64,000 bases of DNA from CAVONV01 sp963697355 (GCA_963697355.1 CAVONV010000002.1:1-64000), one strand, 5' to 3'; positions 44,609 to 53,340 are shown, counted from the first letter of the stretch. The notes: generated by a model not told the origin, from the sequence alone. Numbers and translations are program-made.

Positions 44609-44653
44609 GCGGGGTGCTCATCCTGTCAGAGAGAACAAGGAGAGGCAACCCGC
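44609..44653 (+). promoter_or_regulatory. Putative trp antiterminator pairing region
   Basis: GCGGGGTGCTC (44609-44619) starts right at the leader stop and can pair with GAGGCAACCCGC (44642-44653), the 5' arm of the terminator (GCGGG with CCCGC, TGC with GCA, CTC with GAG, with one mismatch and one bulge). A ribosome stalled on the Trp codons leaves this segment free; a ribosome at the stop codon covers it. Confidence 0.7.
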
Positions 44654-44676
44654 GGGGGGTTGCCTCTTTCGTGTTT
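44641..44676 (+). terminator. trp attenuator (rho-independent terminator)
   Basis: An 11-bp perfect stem AGAGGCAACCC (44641-44651) with GGGTTGCCTCT (44657-44667) and a short loop, followed by TTCGTGTTTT. It lies 36 bases before the trpE ATG, between the leader peptide and the first structural gene, so it must act as an attenuator and not as the end of another gene. Confidence 0.88.
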
Positions 44677-44711
44677 TAGGAGGCCCTCCCCGGGCAGCTT
44701 GAAACGCGACC

Positions 44712-46316
44712 ATGAGTAGTCCGAGCCGAACGTCCCCCTTCGGTCCCGCATCTTTTAAAGCTCGGGCGAGGGTCACCCGGTTACCGGCGGAGTTTGCGGC
44801 TTCGCCTCTCGCCTTCTTTGAAGAGCACCATTCACGGGGCACGGCCCCTGGTGGCGTCCTCATGGAGAGCGCCGCCCGAGGCTCACCTGTTGGGGTTCGC
44901 AGTTTGGTCGTGCCCGAGGGCGTCGTGCGGCTAGTCGTTCGGGGTGAGCGGGCCTTTTACACACCGCTGTCAGCGTTGGGGCGTCGCCTCGTGGAGTGCC
45001 TTCGTTCGCGTCTAGAAGGCTCGATGTCATCGAACGGTACGCTCTCAGCAACGTTTCCCGTAGGACCAGGAGAGCCTGAACAGACTGACGATGAGCGGAT
45101 CCGTGCCCCTTCGCTACTGGACGCCGTCCGCCACCTCGTGGGTCTGGTAGAAGACGCTACCGTCGACTTGTCGCCGCCGCCCGGCGTCTATGGAGCATTC
45201 TCCTACGATCTCGTCGATCGCTGGGAGAACCTACCGCGTCGCCGTTCCGACGTCTTTCAGGAGCCTGATATTAATCTCATCCTTGCTCTCGACACGGTGG
45301 TCTTCGATCACCTGCGTGGCGAGGTCAGTGTCATCACTCGTTTCCTGGAGGCAAATGACGAACCTGAAGCTGACGAGAGACACGGAAGATACATGGCTGC
45401 GCTGCAAGACCGTGCTCTCAGGGCGATAGAGACAAGGCCGAGTAACTCGACCGGTCCGGAGAAGGATGTCGTGGCGGATGTTTCCGACGAAGATTTCATG
45501 GAATCGGTACGGAAGTTTCTCCAACACATCCATGCGGGCGACATCTTTCAAGGCGTGCTCTCGCGCGGATTGACCATGAATAGCGGTGCGGCCACCCTCG
45601 ATGTCTATCGGATGCTCCGCGAAAACAATCCCTCGCCGTACATGTTTCACATCGATGTCGGTGACGGTGTGTTGCTGGGCGCATCGCCGGAGACCAGCAT
45701 CAAAGTCGAAGAGGGTCGTTTGGAGATCCGACCCATCGCGGGAACCGCTCCGCGAGGATTCCGAACCGACGGGACGCTGGACCAAGATCTCGATGGTCGG
45801 CTCTCCATCGGCCTCCTACTCGACGACAAGGAGCAAGCCGAGCATGTCATGTTGGTGGATTTGGCTAGGAACGATGTAGCTCGCGTCTCGGTTCCCGGTA
45901 CACGTGAACTGACCGATCCCTTCAGCATCGAGAAGTATTCGCACGTTCAGCACCTCGTTAGTCGGGTCAAGGGAACGTTGTTGCCCGATCTGGATGCACT
46001 TCACGCGTACCGAGCCTCGGCCAATATGGGCACCCTGACAGGTGCTCCCAAGCTGCGGGCCATGGAGCTCATTCGTGAGAACGAGCCCCACGCGCGTGGC
46101 TTCTACGGTGGAGCGGTGGGGTATTTGTTGCAGGACGGTTCCTTCGATAGCTGCATCGTGATTCGTTCTATGCGGTACCGCGACGGCGTCTACTGCACTC
46201 GGGCTGGCGCGGGTATCGTCGCCGACAGCCATCCGGAGAGGGAGCTCGAAGAGACGACCCATAAGGCGCGCGCCTGCCGGCTCGCCGTGGCCATGGCGGA
46301 AAGGAAGGAATCGTGA
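44712..46316 (+). CDS. trpE: Anthranilate synthase component I
   Basis: 534 residues. The N-terminal region includes GGVLMESAARG, the LLES-like feedback site that binds tryptophan. The chorismate-binding domain has FMESVRKFLQHIHAGDIFQGVLSRG, NPSPYMFHIDVGDGVLLGASPETSIKVEEG, RPIAGTAPRGF, HVMLVDLARNDVARVSVPGTREL, HLVSRVKGTL, ANMGTLTGAPKLRAMELI and GGAVGYLLQDGSFDSCIVIRSM. With TrpG it converts chorismate and glutamine to anthranilate. First gene of trpEGDCFBA; its TGA overlaps the trpG GTG. Expression should be controlled by the attenuator and the enzyme by tryptophan. Confidence 0.95.
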   Translation: MSSPSRTSPFGPASFKARARVTRLPAEFAASPLAFFEEHHSRGTAPGGVLMESAARGSPVGVRSLVVPEGVVRLVVRGERAFYTPLSALGRRLVECLRSRLEGSMSSNGTLSATFPVGPGEPEQTDDERIRAPSLLDAVRHLVGLVEDATVDLSPPPGVYGAFSYDLVDRWENLPRRRSDVFQEPDINLILALDTVVFDHLRGEVSVITRFLEANDEPEADERHGRYMAALQDRALRAIETRPSNSTGPEKDVVADVSDEDFMESVRKFLQHIHAGDIFQGVLSRGLTMNSGAATLDVYRMLRENNPSPYMFHIDVGDGVLLGASPETSIKVEEGRLEIRPIAGTAPRGFRTDGTLDQDLDGRLSIGLLLDDKEQAEHVMLVDLARNDVARVSVPGTRELTDPFSIEKYSHVQHLVSRVKGTLLPDLDALHAYRASANMGTLTGAPKLRAMELIRENEPHARGFYGGAVGYLLQDGSFDSCIVIRSMRYRDGVYCTRAGAGIVADSHPERELEETTHKARACRLAVAMAERKES

Positions 46317-46996
46317 GCGCGCACCCTGTACCGAGCAAGGAGAAAGTGCCTCTCGTCGATCGACGCGCTCCACGTGCACTTGTCATCGACAATCGAGACA
46401 GCTTCGTCTTCAACCTGGTTGAAGAGCTCCGCCGGCGCCATGCGGAGGTGAAGACGCTCCGAAACGAGATCTCCCTCGAGGGTTTGTTGGAGAGCCTTGT
46501 GCGTTTTTCGCCTGACCTCGTCCTGCTATCGCCGGGTCCTGGTCGTCCTGAAGACAGAGGCGTCATGATGCCATGGCTACGCACCCGCCCCACCGTTCCG
46601 GTGCTCGGTGTCTGCCTCGGCCATCAAGCTTTGGTCACCGCCTCCGGGGGCAGAGTCGATGAAGCGCTCAAATTGGTACACGGTCGGGCAAGCACCGTAC
46701 ATACAAAGCCCGACCCGCTTTTCGAAGGGATCCCTTCACCTCTGGTGGCGGGCCGCTACCACAGTTTGGTCGTGACCCACGTTCCCGAGTCGATGGAGGT
46801 CATCGCAACGACCGTTGAGGAAGGCCGAGAGATCGTCATGGCGGTGCGGCATCGCGAGTTGTGCCACGTCGGTCTCCAGTTTCACCCTGAATCGATACTG
46901 ACACCCTATGGTGGAGAGATCCTTTGGAAATTCGTCCAAGAAGCCCAATTCGTATCAACGAACGACAACACGAGGCACCACGAGGTGAGGAAATGA
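46313..46996 (+). CDS. trpG: Anthranilate synthase component II (glutamine amidotransferase)
   Basis: 227 residues from a GTG that overlaps the trpE stop (GTGA). Class I glutamine amidotransferase triad: Cys in VLGVCLGHQALV, His and Glu in GLQFHPESILTPYG; the oxyanion loop LLSPGPGRPEDRG is intact. It supplies ammonia to TrpE. The N-terminal 20 residues before ALVIDNRDSFVFNLVEEL are an extension rarely seen, so an internal start is possible. The last residues overlap the trpD start (ATGA at 46993-46996). Confidence 0.94.
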   Translation: MSAHPVPSKEKVPLVDRRAPRALVIDNRDSFVFNLVEELRRRHAEVKTLRNEISLEGLLESLVRFSPDLVLLSPGPGRPEDRGVMMPWLRTRPTVPVLGVCLGHQALVTASGGRVDEALKLVHGRASTVHTKPDPLFEGIPSPLVAGRYHSLVVTHVPESMEVIATTVEEGREIVMAVRHRELCHVGLQFHPESILTPYGGEILWKFVQEAQFVSTNDNTRHHEVRK

Positions 46997-48025
46997 TGAC
47001 TGAGCTCATTGAAGACTTATTGTCGGGAGAATCGGTCGAGCCCAGCCGATTTGAAGACGCCATTCACCGCATCATGCTGGGCGAGGTTGGCGAAGCCCAA
47101 ATAGCGGGTCTTCTCGTGGCACTTCGGACCCGCCGGCCCGATGCGGCCACTTTGGCGGCCTGCGCCCGGGCGATGCGTGCCCATCGACTGGCCGTTCATG
47201 CCGAAGTCCGTCCGCTCATCGACACTTGCGGAACAGGGGGTGACCGGTCCGGTACATTCAACATTTCCACGGCAGCCGCCCTAGTGGTTGCTGCTGCTGG
47301 AGGGGCGGTCGCCAAGCACGGTAATCGCAGCGTCTCCTCAAAGACCGGCAGCGCCGATGTGGTGGAGGCGACAGGGTGTTCGCTCGACGTCAAGCCGGAT
47401 GGCGCGCGAACGCTTCTCGACGCTACGGGATTCGCGTTCCTTTTCGCTCCGATCTTCCATCCCGCCATGGCCCGTGTCGCTCCCGTCCGCCGGAGCCTTG
47501 GCATTCGTACACTCTTCAATTTGCTCGGACCGCTGACGAATCCCGCGCTCGCTCAATGCCAACTCCTGGGAGTCTATGACGCGTCGTTGACCGAGGTCCA
47601 TGGCACGAGCCCTCCTCGAGCTCGGAACGGAAGGGGCATTGGTGGTGCATTGCGAAGGGCTGGACGAAATCGGACTTCACGGTGTGACGCGAGGTCACCT
47701 CGTCAGGGACGGGAAGGTGGAGCCTTTCTTATTGAGCCCGGAGGACATCGGATTGGAGCCGGCGCCCGTGGATGCTCTTCGTGGTGGAGAGGCGGAGGAG
47801 AATGCCTCTATCTTACGCTCGGTTCTCGAAGGGGAGACGGGGCCACGTAGTGAGGTCGTTGCCGTAAATGCCGCTGCAGCACTCTTTGTGTCCGGCCTGG
47901 CGAAAGACCTTCGCGAGGCACTGGAGGCTGCCCGTGAAGTGCTTCGAGACGGTCGAGCGCAGCGAGTGCTGGAGCGTTACGCGGAATCCAGCCAGAGACT
48001 CGTAGCCGAGGAAGTGACCTCGTGA
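46993..48025 (+). CDS. trpD: Anthranilate phosphoribosyltransferase (one frameshift)
   Basis: About 343 residues after joining frames. Motifs: the PRPP-binding DTCGTGGDRSGTFNISTAAALV, KHGNRSVSSKTGSADVVEATG, the FLFAPIFHPAMARVAPVRRSLGIRTLFNLLGPLTNP block, then HCEGLDEI. The frame changes at 47597-47600: SLTEV is followed by MARALLELGTEGALVVH in the next frame, as if one C of GTCCATG were extra. It couples anthranilate to PRPP. The start ATG overlaps the trpG stop; its stop overlaps the trpC GTG. Confidence 0.93.
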
Positions 48026-48768
48026 GTTTGCTCGAGGAGCTCGTTGCCGCGGCGCGAAAAAGAGCGAGAGATCTGCCCCGAGATGAGCCCCTAGCAAGGC
48101 CCGCGGGGATCCGTTTCGATGACGCCTTACGGGGCAAGGACCGGCTCGGAGTCATTGCCGAGTTCAAACAATCCAGTCCGAGCTTGGGAGTTATTGCCGA
48201 GAGAGACGTCGCTGCCCAAGTGCGATCCTATGCGCAATCTGGCGCTTTAGCCGTGAGCGTCGTCACCGAGCCGACAAGATTCCAGGGCGAGCTCGAGCAT
48301 CTCGAGCGAGCGGCCGCAGTGGTCGACATTCCAGTTCTGATGAAGGACTTCGTTGTCGATCCCGCGCAAATACGCAATGCGGCACGACTCGGTGCGCGTG
48401 CAGTGCTGTTGATCGTCAGATGTCTTTCTCAGCCCGAATTGAACGAGCTGGCATCAGCCTGCCGTCATTACGGCCTCGTCCCGTTCGTCGAATGCCATGA
48501 CGAGAAAGAGGTCGAACGAGCCTTGAGCATCGACGACGCCGTCCTGGGAGTCAACAATCGTAACCTCGAGACTTTGAAAATCGATCGAGGCATAGCCATG
48601 CGGCTCCTTCAGGCCGTTCCTCGACAACGCGTGGTGGTTGCGGAGAGTGGATACGAGCAACCAGAAGAAACCGAGGAGATTCGCGGTCTGGCCGATGCAA
48701 TCTTGGTCGGCTCGGCTTTGATGAAGAGTCAAAGTCCATCCAGTTTCATACATGAGGTATCGCGATGA
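48022..48768 (+). CDS. trpC: Indole-3-glycerol phosphate synthase
   Basis: 248 residues. TIM-barrel motifs: VIAEFKQSSPSLGVI (catalytic Lys and Ser-Pro-Ser phosphate loop), SVVTEPTRFQGELEHL, PVLMKDFVVDPAQI (catalytic Lys), ARAVLLIVRCL, FVECHDEKEVERAL (catalytic Glu), VLGVNNRNLETLKI and VVVAESGYEQPEETEEI, with ILVGSALM. It closes the indole ring. GTG start overlaps the trpD TGA, and the stop overlaps the trpF ATG. A small change is the Thr-Glu in place of the usual Thr-Asp or Glu in the TD motif; all catalytic residues are present. Confidence 0.95.
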   Translation: MSLLEELVAAARKRARDLPRDEPLARPAGIRFDDALRGKDRLGVIAEFKQSSPSLGVIAERDVAAQVRSYAQSGALAVSVVTEPTRFQGELEHLERAAAVVDIPVLMKDFVVDPAQIRNAARLGARAVLLIVRCLSQPELNELASACRHYGLVPFVECHDEKEVERALSIDDAVLGVNNRNLETLKIDRGIAMRLLQAVPRQRVVVAESGYEQPEETEEIRGLADAILVGSALMKSQSPSSFIHEVSR

Positions 48769-49379
48769 GGCCTCTTGTCAAGATATGTGGGCTCACACGG
48801 GCCGAGGACGCACGGGCTGCCGTTCATTTTGGAGCCACTCACATCGGATGTGTCATGGTCGCGGACTCGCCACGCTATGTGAATGCTGACGTCGCCAAGG
48901 AAGTTTTTGATGCGACGGAACCAGACACCGTTCGCGTCCTGGTTTTCAAGAACGAAAGGGCCGAGAAAATCTTGACAACCGCGGCCTCGGCCGCGACGAA
49001 GCACGTCCAGGTCTACGGACTCGCGGAAAATGAGGCCCTTAGGCTCGAGCAAGAAGGCATGACGGTTTTTCGAGTGGTCGGGATCGATCCCACGGCTCGA
49101 TCGCTCCCGTCTCTGTCTCCGGTACCGTCAGCGATGCGACCCACCGTTCTGGATGTGGGGGCGGCGGCTCGGGACAGAAGTTTAGCTGGGGAATCCTCGG
49201 AGCGCGCGCCCCTCACGGAACCTTCATCGCGGGCGGTGTTCGCCCCGAGAACATCTCGAGAATTGATGAAGCATCGGCCTTTCGGCGTGGATCTTTCGAG
49301 CGGCGTCGAGACCTCGCCCGGTATCAAGGATCCTCATCGACTCCAACTTTTCTTCGAGAATCTGGAGAAATCACTGTGA
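48765..49379 (+). CDS. trpF: Phosphoribosylanthranilate isomerase (two compensating frameshifts)
   Basis: The frame as read is 204 residues and stays open, but residues about 133-172 do not resemble the family. Changing frame near 49157-49163 (in GTGGGGGCGG, as if one G were missing) and back near 49280 (in CCTTTCGG, as if one T were extra) restores DVGGGGSGQKFSWGILGAR, APHGTFIAGGVRPENISRID and EASAFGVDLSSGVETSPG, which is the expected TrpF core with the phosphate-binding GGV and SSGVE loops. Catalytic Cys is in LVKICGLTR; the catalytic Asp is in the DVGGGG segment. It isomerises PRA to CdRP. ATG overlaps the trpC stop. Confidence 0.93.
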   Translation: MRPLVKICGLTRAEDARAAVHFGATHIGCVMVADSPRYVNADVAKEVFDATEPDTVRVLVFKNERAEKILTTAASAATKHVQVYGLAENEALRLEQEGMTVFRVVGIDPTARSLPSLSPVPSAMRPTVLDVGAAARDRSLAGESSERAPLTEPSSRAVFAPRTSRELMKHRPFGVDLSSGVETSPGIKDPHRLQLFFENLEKSL

Positions 49380-50632
49380 AACAGCCCGTCCCATCGCTGT
49401 CGAGAACAAAGACGGATGCGTTGCATGAAGGGCCACCATTGGTGCTTTTGGTGACTATGGTGGTCAGTTCGTCCCAGAGCTTCTGATTCCGGCTTTGAAA
49501 GAGTTGGAGCAGGCGCGGGAACAAATCGTCACTCGTTCGGATTTCGAAGAGGCGTTCTCAAATGCGCTTCGTTCGTGGGCCGGCCGCCCCACACCCTTGA
49601 CCTCAGCGCCCACTTTTTCTGAGCAAGCTCGATTAGAAATCGTTCTAAAGCGAGAAGACCTCTTGCATGGAGGCGCACACAAAACGAATAACGTTCTGGG
49701 GCAAGGTCTTGCTCGCAAAGTTCATGGGAAAGAAGCGCATCATTGCCGAGACCGGTGCCGGCCAACACGGCACGGCTACGGCGATGGTAGGAGCCTGGCT
49801 CGGCCTCGAGACCGTCATTTACATGGGTCAAAGGGATATCGAAAGGCAAGCTGCCAACGTCAAGCGCATGGAGCTCTGCGGTGCCGAGGTCGTGCCGGTG
49901 ACGAGTGGGGCGCAGACCTTGAAAGACGCCATCAACGAAGCCCTCCGCGATTGGACCACTCACGTGGAATCAACCCACTACCTTCTGGGAACCGTTTGCG
50001 GACCTCACCCCTTTCCCCGGTTGGTGCGGGATTTTCAATCCGTGATTGGTCGCGAGGCGCGACAGCAATGGGAGGCGGATCTCGATGGTTTCCCTGACGC
50101 CGTGGTGGCCTGTGTTGGGGGAGGCAGCAATGCAATCGGTATCTTTTACGATTTCTTGAACCACTGTTCCGTCGAACTGATTGGTGTGGAGCCGGCGGGA
50201 CAAGGGCTCGCCACAGGGCGGCATGGCGCGACGCTCATCAAGGGAACACCAGGCCTGCTCCACGGTGCACGAACGAGCATCTTGCAGGACGAGGAGGGAC
50301 AGATTCTGGAGCCTCACAGCATTGCCGCAGGCCTCGACTACCCCGGTGTGGGACCCGAGCATGCTTACCTTCGCGATTCGGGGCGAGCCCGTTATGTCGC
50401 GGTGGAAGATGGCCATGCTCTTCAAGCCTTCGAGGTGTTGTCTCGAACCGAAGGCATCATCCCGGCGTTCGAACCCGCCCACGCCCTCGCTTTTGTGCTC
50501 CGAGCCGTGGATCTCGGCGAACTGCAGGAAGGATCGCGGGTGCTCGTCAATTTGTCCGGCCGCGGGGACAAAGACCTCGATGTCTACCGCGCAGTGAATG
50601 ACAGAAGAGAGACCGAAGAGGCGAGAACATGA
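49376..50632 (+). CDS. trpB: Tryptophan synthase beta subunit (two frameshifts)
   Basis: About 415 residues after joining frames. Start GTG 49376 overlaps the trpF stop. The first break is between 49380 and 49448, before GAFGDYGGQFVPELLIPAL; the second is near 49705, between HKTNNVLGQ and LLAKFMGKKRIIAETGAGQHG. Motifs: KREDLLHGGAHKTNN with the PLP lysine (HKTNN), AETGAGQHGTATA, CVGGGSNAIG (PLP phosphate), GVEPAGQGL, GLDYPGVGPEHAYL, EGIIPAFEPAHAL and NLSGRGDKDLD. It makes tryptophan from indole and serine. The stop overlaps the trpA ATG. Confidence 0.94.
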
Positions 50633-51444
50633 GTATCCGTTGTCTCGAGAGAGCCCTCGAATCCGAGCGCTTTCACGTCAGTCCTTTCCTGGTACTTGGC
50701 GATCCGACCGCCAGCTCCTCAGTGCAACTTGCTAAGTCTGCCGTGGCCAACGGAGCGACGATGCTCGAGATCGGATTCCCCTATGGAGACGCCATCGCGG
50801 ACGGCCCGGCGATTCAAGCGGCGGACCTTCGTGCGCTGCGCGGAGGCACCTCGACGAAAAGGGCGATAAATGTTCTTTCTGAGATCCGCACGGAGTGTCC
50901 GGAAACACCCATCAATCTTTTGGTGTATGGCAATCTCGTTCACGCTCGCGGCTATGGGCGGTTCTGTCGCGATGTCGCCGCTGCCGGAGCGTCGTCTCTC
51001 CTCGTCCCGGATATCCCGCTCGACGAGTCGGGCCCTTTGAGGCGAGCCTGTGACAAGGCTCAGCTCGGGCACGTTCAGCTCGTGGGGCCGCTCACCGATG
51101 ACACGAGGCTAAAGAGGATGGATGACGCGACGAACGCGTTCCTGTATCTCGTGGCGCATCAAGGTGTCACTGGCGCTCGGAATGGCGCCTTCGCGCCGGT
51201 CGTCGAGCTCGTGTCGAGAACCAGCGCGCAGATCGCCCATCCACTATGTCTCGGATTCGGACTCTCGCGACCGGAGCACATTCGGAGCGCCCGGAAGGCG
51301 GGGGCCCGCATTGCCGTAGTGGGAAGCTACCTTGCCCGTGCCATCGAGAAGGCATGGGAAGAAAAAGATAAGGATCGCGAAGCACGAGTCGTAAAGTCTT
51401 TTACGGATGCCCTGAAACCCCTGGTCGCAGCGAAAGACGCTTGA
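50629..51444 (+). CDS. trpA: Tryptophan synthase alpha subunit
   Basis: 271 residues. FLVLGDPTASSSVQL, catalytic Glu in MLEIGFPYGDAIADGPAIQAA with catalytic Asp in GDAIADGP, NLLVYGNLVHARGYGRFCRDVAAAG, SLLVPDIPLDESGP, YLVAHQGVTGAR, LGFGLSRPEHI and ARIAVVGSYLARAIE. Cleaves indole-3-glycerol phosphate and passes indole to TrpB. The family sequence V-P-F-S-D reads F-P-Y-G-D here, an unusual but tolerated change next to the catalytic Asp. ATG overlaps the trpB stop (ATGA). It is the last gene of the tightly overlapping operon. Confidence 0.94.
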   Translation: MSIRCLERALESERFHVSPFLVLGDPTASSSVQLAKSAVANGATMLEIGFPYGDAIADGPAIQAADLRALRGGTSTKRAINVLSEIRTECPETPINLLVYGNLVHARGYGRFCRDVAAAGASSLLVPDIPLDESGPLRRACDKAQLGHVQLVGPLTDDTRLKRMDDATNAFLYLVAHQGVTGARNGAFAPVVELVSRTSAQIAHPLCLGFGLSRPEHIRSARKAGARIAVVGSYLARAIEKAWEEKDKDREARVVKSFTDALKPLVAAKDA

Positions 51445-51555
51445 TAAAAAGTCGGCTCAATGAGACCCGCCGCTATTTGACGAAGAGCGAGGGCGGGTGC
51501 GAGCCGAGGAGGCGAGCATCCCACTAATGAGCTCGAGCGCGATGGCGCGAGAGCA

Positions 51556-51620
51556 CGGCCCTTCAGGGCCGCCGGCCGGTCCGCCTTCGCCGAGGCTACG
51601 GCGGACCCGCCGAAGCTCGG
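51556..51620. repeat. Hairpin and GC-rich REP-like palindrome downstream of trpA
   Basis: CGGCCC/TTCA/GGGCCG at 51556-51571 forms a tetraloop hairpin; next, TCCGCC and GGCGGA flank TTCGCCGAGGCTAC, related to the palindrome at 3073-3149. No T-run follows. It may end or stabilise the trp mRNA in the 231-base gap ahead of the DAHP synthase. Confidence 0.6.
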
Positions 51621-51675
51621 TGGATAGAGATGTTAAGCGTAGGCGGGGAGGAATTTATTCAAATGGAGGACACCC

Positions 51676-52732
51676 ATGCTCATCGTGATGAGGAAGGACA
51701 GCAACGAAGAACAATGCCAGAACGTCGAAGAAGCCATTCGGCGAATGGGATATACACCGCTCCCGGTGCCCGGCGTCAATCGGACCGCCATTTGCGTGAC
51801 GGGGAATCGGGGACCGGTCGACCCGGCATACCTCGCCCAGTTGCCGGGCGTTCTAGAGTGCATACCGGTCACAAAGCCGTACAAGCTCGTTAGTCGGGAG
51901 GTGCATCCGGAAGATTCGGTCGTCGCTATCGAGGACGTAAGACTAGGGGGAGAAGAACCGGTTCTCGATTGCCGGGCCCTGTAGTGTGGAGACGGAAGCC
52001 CGCACGTTGGAGGTTGCGCGTCAGGTGAAAGATGCCGGCGCGCAGTTGTTTCGAGCAGGTGCCTTCAAACCGCGGACGAGCCCGTACTCGTTTCAAGGAT
52101 TGGGTACGGAAGGATTGGTGACTCTGATGCGTGTGCGGAAGGAACTGGGGATACCCGTCGTCAGTGAGGCCCTGGACACGGAGTCGGTAGAAATCGTCGC
52201 GGAGCATGTCGATATGGTTCAAGTGGGTGCTCGCAACATGCAAAACTTTTCTCTCCTGAGGAAACTCGCCAAGATAGGAAAACCCGTACTTCTCAAGCGG
52301 GGCATTGCGGCAACGCTCGACGAATGGCTCATGGCCGCGGAATATCTGCTGGCGGGAGGTAACCAACAGGTCATCCTCTGTGAGCGAGGGATAAGAACGT
52401 TCAACACTCACTCGAGGAATACACTGGACCTCAACGTGGTTCCGGCCATCCGTCAGATCTCTCACCTGCCGGTGCTCGTGGACCCTTCTCATGGGGTAGG
52501 AAAAAGGGAGCGCATTCGCCCCCTGGCGCGTGCCGCCATCGCCGCTGGGGCGCAAGGCTTGCTCATCGAAGCCCATACGCATCCCGAGACCGCCTACTCC
52601 GACTCTCGGCAAACGATTGACCTGGATACGTTCCGTGGAATTGCGAAAGACATCGTTTGCCTGAAAGGTTTGGAGCCTCTGTTCGGTCTCGAGTCCCAAC
52701 TAGAGGTCGTCTCTGGTCGAGGCAGGCCTTGA
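51676..52732 (+). CDS. aroF: 3-deoxy-7-phosphoheptulonate (DAHP) synthase, AroAI-beta type (one frameshift)
   Basis: About 351 residues after joining frames. The N-terminal 90 residues are the ferredoxin-like regulatory domain of this subtype (MLIVMRKDSNEEQCQNVEEAIRRMG). Then the barrel: IAGPCSVETEARTLEVARQV, AGAFKPRTSPYSFQGLG, GIPVVSEALDTESVEIV, VGARNMQNFSLL, PVLLKRGIAATLDEWLMAAEYLL, ILCERGIRTFNT, LPVLVDPSHGVGKRERI, IEAHTHPETAYSDSRQTID. It condenses PEP and erythrose 4-phosphate, the entry to aromatic synthesis. The break is near 51958, just before FSIAGPCSVE. GGAGG lies 6-8 bases before the ATG. Its position after trpA suggests shared aromatic control, but it has its own spacer. Confidence 0.92.
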
Positions 52733-52806
52733 GCCGAATTCAACCTCAGAGTGGGATTTGGAGATGACATCGACTTGGTGGCATGATGCGGCCGAACGAG
52801 CGAGCC

Positions 52807-53226
52807 ATGAATGAAGATCTCCAGCTATTGGAAGCCAATCGGCATTTTTACCAGGCCCTGAGTGACTTGGACCTGGATGCCATGGAAGAGATCTGGCTTC
52901 ATGAGCCGTGGGTGAGCTGCATCCATCCCGGTTGGCCGGTGCTCCACGGGTGGCCGGAAGTGCTGGAGAGCTGGCAGGACATCTTTGCCAATACGGTTCG
53001 TCAACGCGTCGAGCCGAGTCAGGTCGCCGTTAGAGTTTTTGGTGAGGTCGGTTGGGTGTCCTGCGAAGAGCACGTATCCATCCCGACGGAAACCGGCGAG
53101 ACGATCTACGTCGCGGTTGTGAACAATGTCTTCGTCATAACGGATTCCGGTTGGAAGATCATTCTTCACCACTCGTCACCGATGCCCATCGAGACAGAAG
53201 AGCGCCCACCGCCTCAAGTGCACTGA
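52807..53226 (+). CDS. NTF2-like (SnoaL_3/DUF4440-type) protein
   Basis: 139 residues from ATG 52807 (an ATG pair at 52783 is an alternative). The cone fold pattern is clear: LLEANRHFYQALSDLDLDAMEEIWLHEPWVSCIHPGWPVLHGWPEVLESWQDIF, then VGWVSCEEHVSI, ETIYVAVVNNVFVITDSGWKIILHHSSPMP. Members bind small ligands or act as isomerases or subunits; the function is not determined here. Cytoplasmic and soluble. Confidence 0.85.
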   Translation: MNEDLQLLEANRHFYQALSDLDLDAMEEIWLHEPWVSCIHPGWPVLHGWPEVLESWQDIFANTVRQRVEPSQVAVRVFGEVGWVSCEEHVSIPTETGETIYVAVVNNVFVITDSGWKIILHHSSPMPIETEERPPPQVH

Positions 53227-53240
53227 TGGGCGCACCAACA

Positions 53241-53340
53241 GTCATCAGTGACCAGTAACCAGTAAATAGTGGCCAATACGAGTATGTTTCTTTCGACCAT
53301 TACCACTAACTGGTCACTGATTACTGATTACTGATTACTC
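53241..53340. repeat. ACTGGTCACTGATTACTGATTA-family repeat with inverted arms
   Basis: The left arm TCATCAGTGACCAGTAACCA, GTAA (53242-53265) is the inverse of the right arm ACTGGTCACTGATTACTGAT, TACTGATTACT (53309-53339), so the spacer between the two convergent genes is one inverted-repeat element with tandem GATTACT units on one arm. Confidence 0.72.

Noticed and set aside
44641..44676. Attenuator hairpin read as the terminator of the amidase gene
   Set aside because: The amidase is transcribed away from it on the minus strand, and the hairpin is downstream of the trp promoter and leader peptide.
45231..45785. 184-codon minus-strand open frame
   Set aside because: Antisense to trpE, which is unambiguous.
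51445..51675. Second attenuator or leader peptide ahead of the DAHP synthase
   Set aside because: No short frame with clustered Trp, Phe or Tyr codons and no terminator with a T-run is present there.
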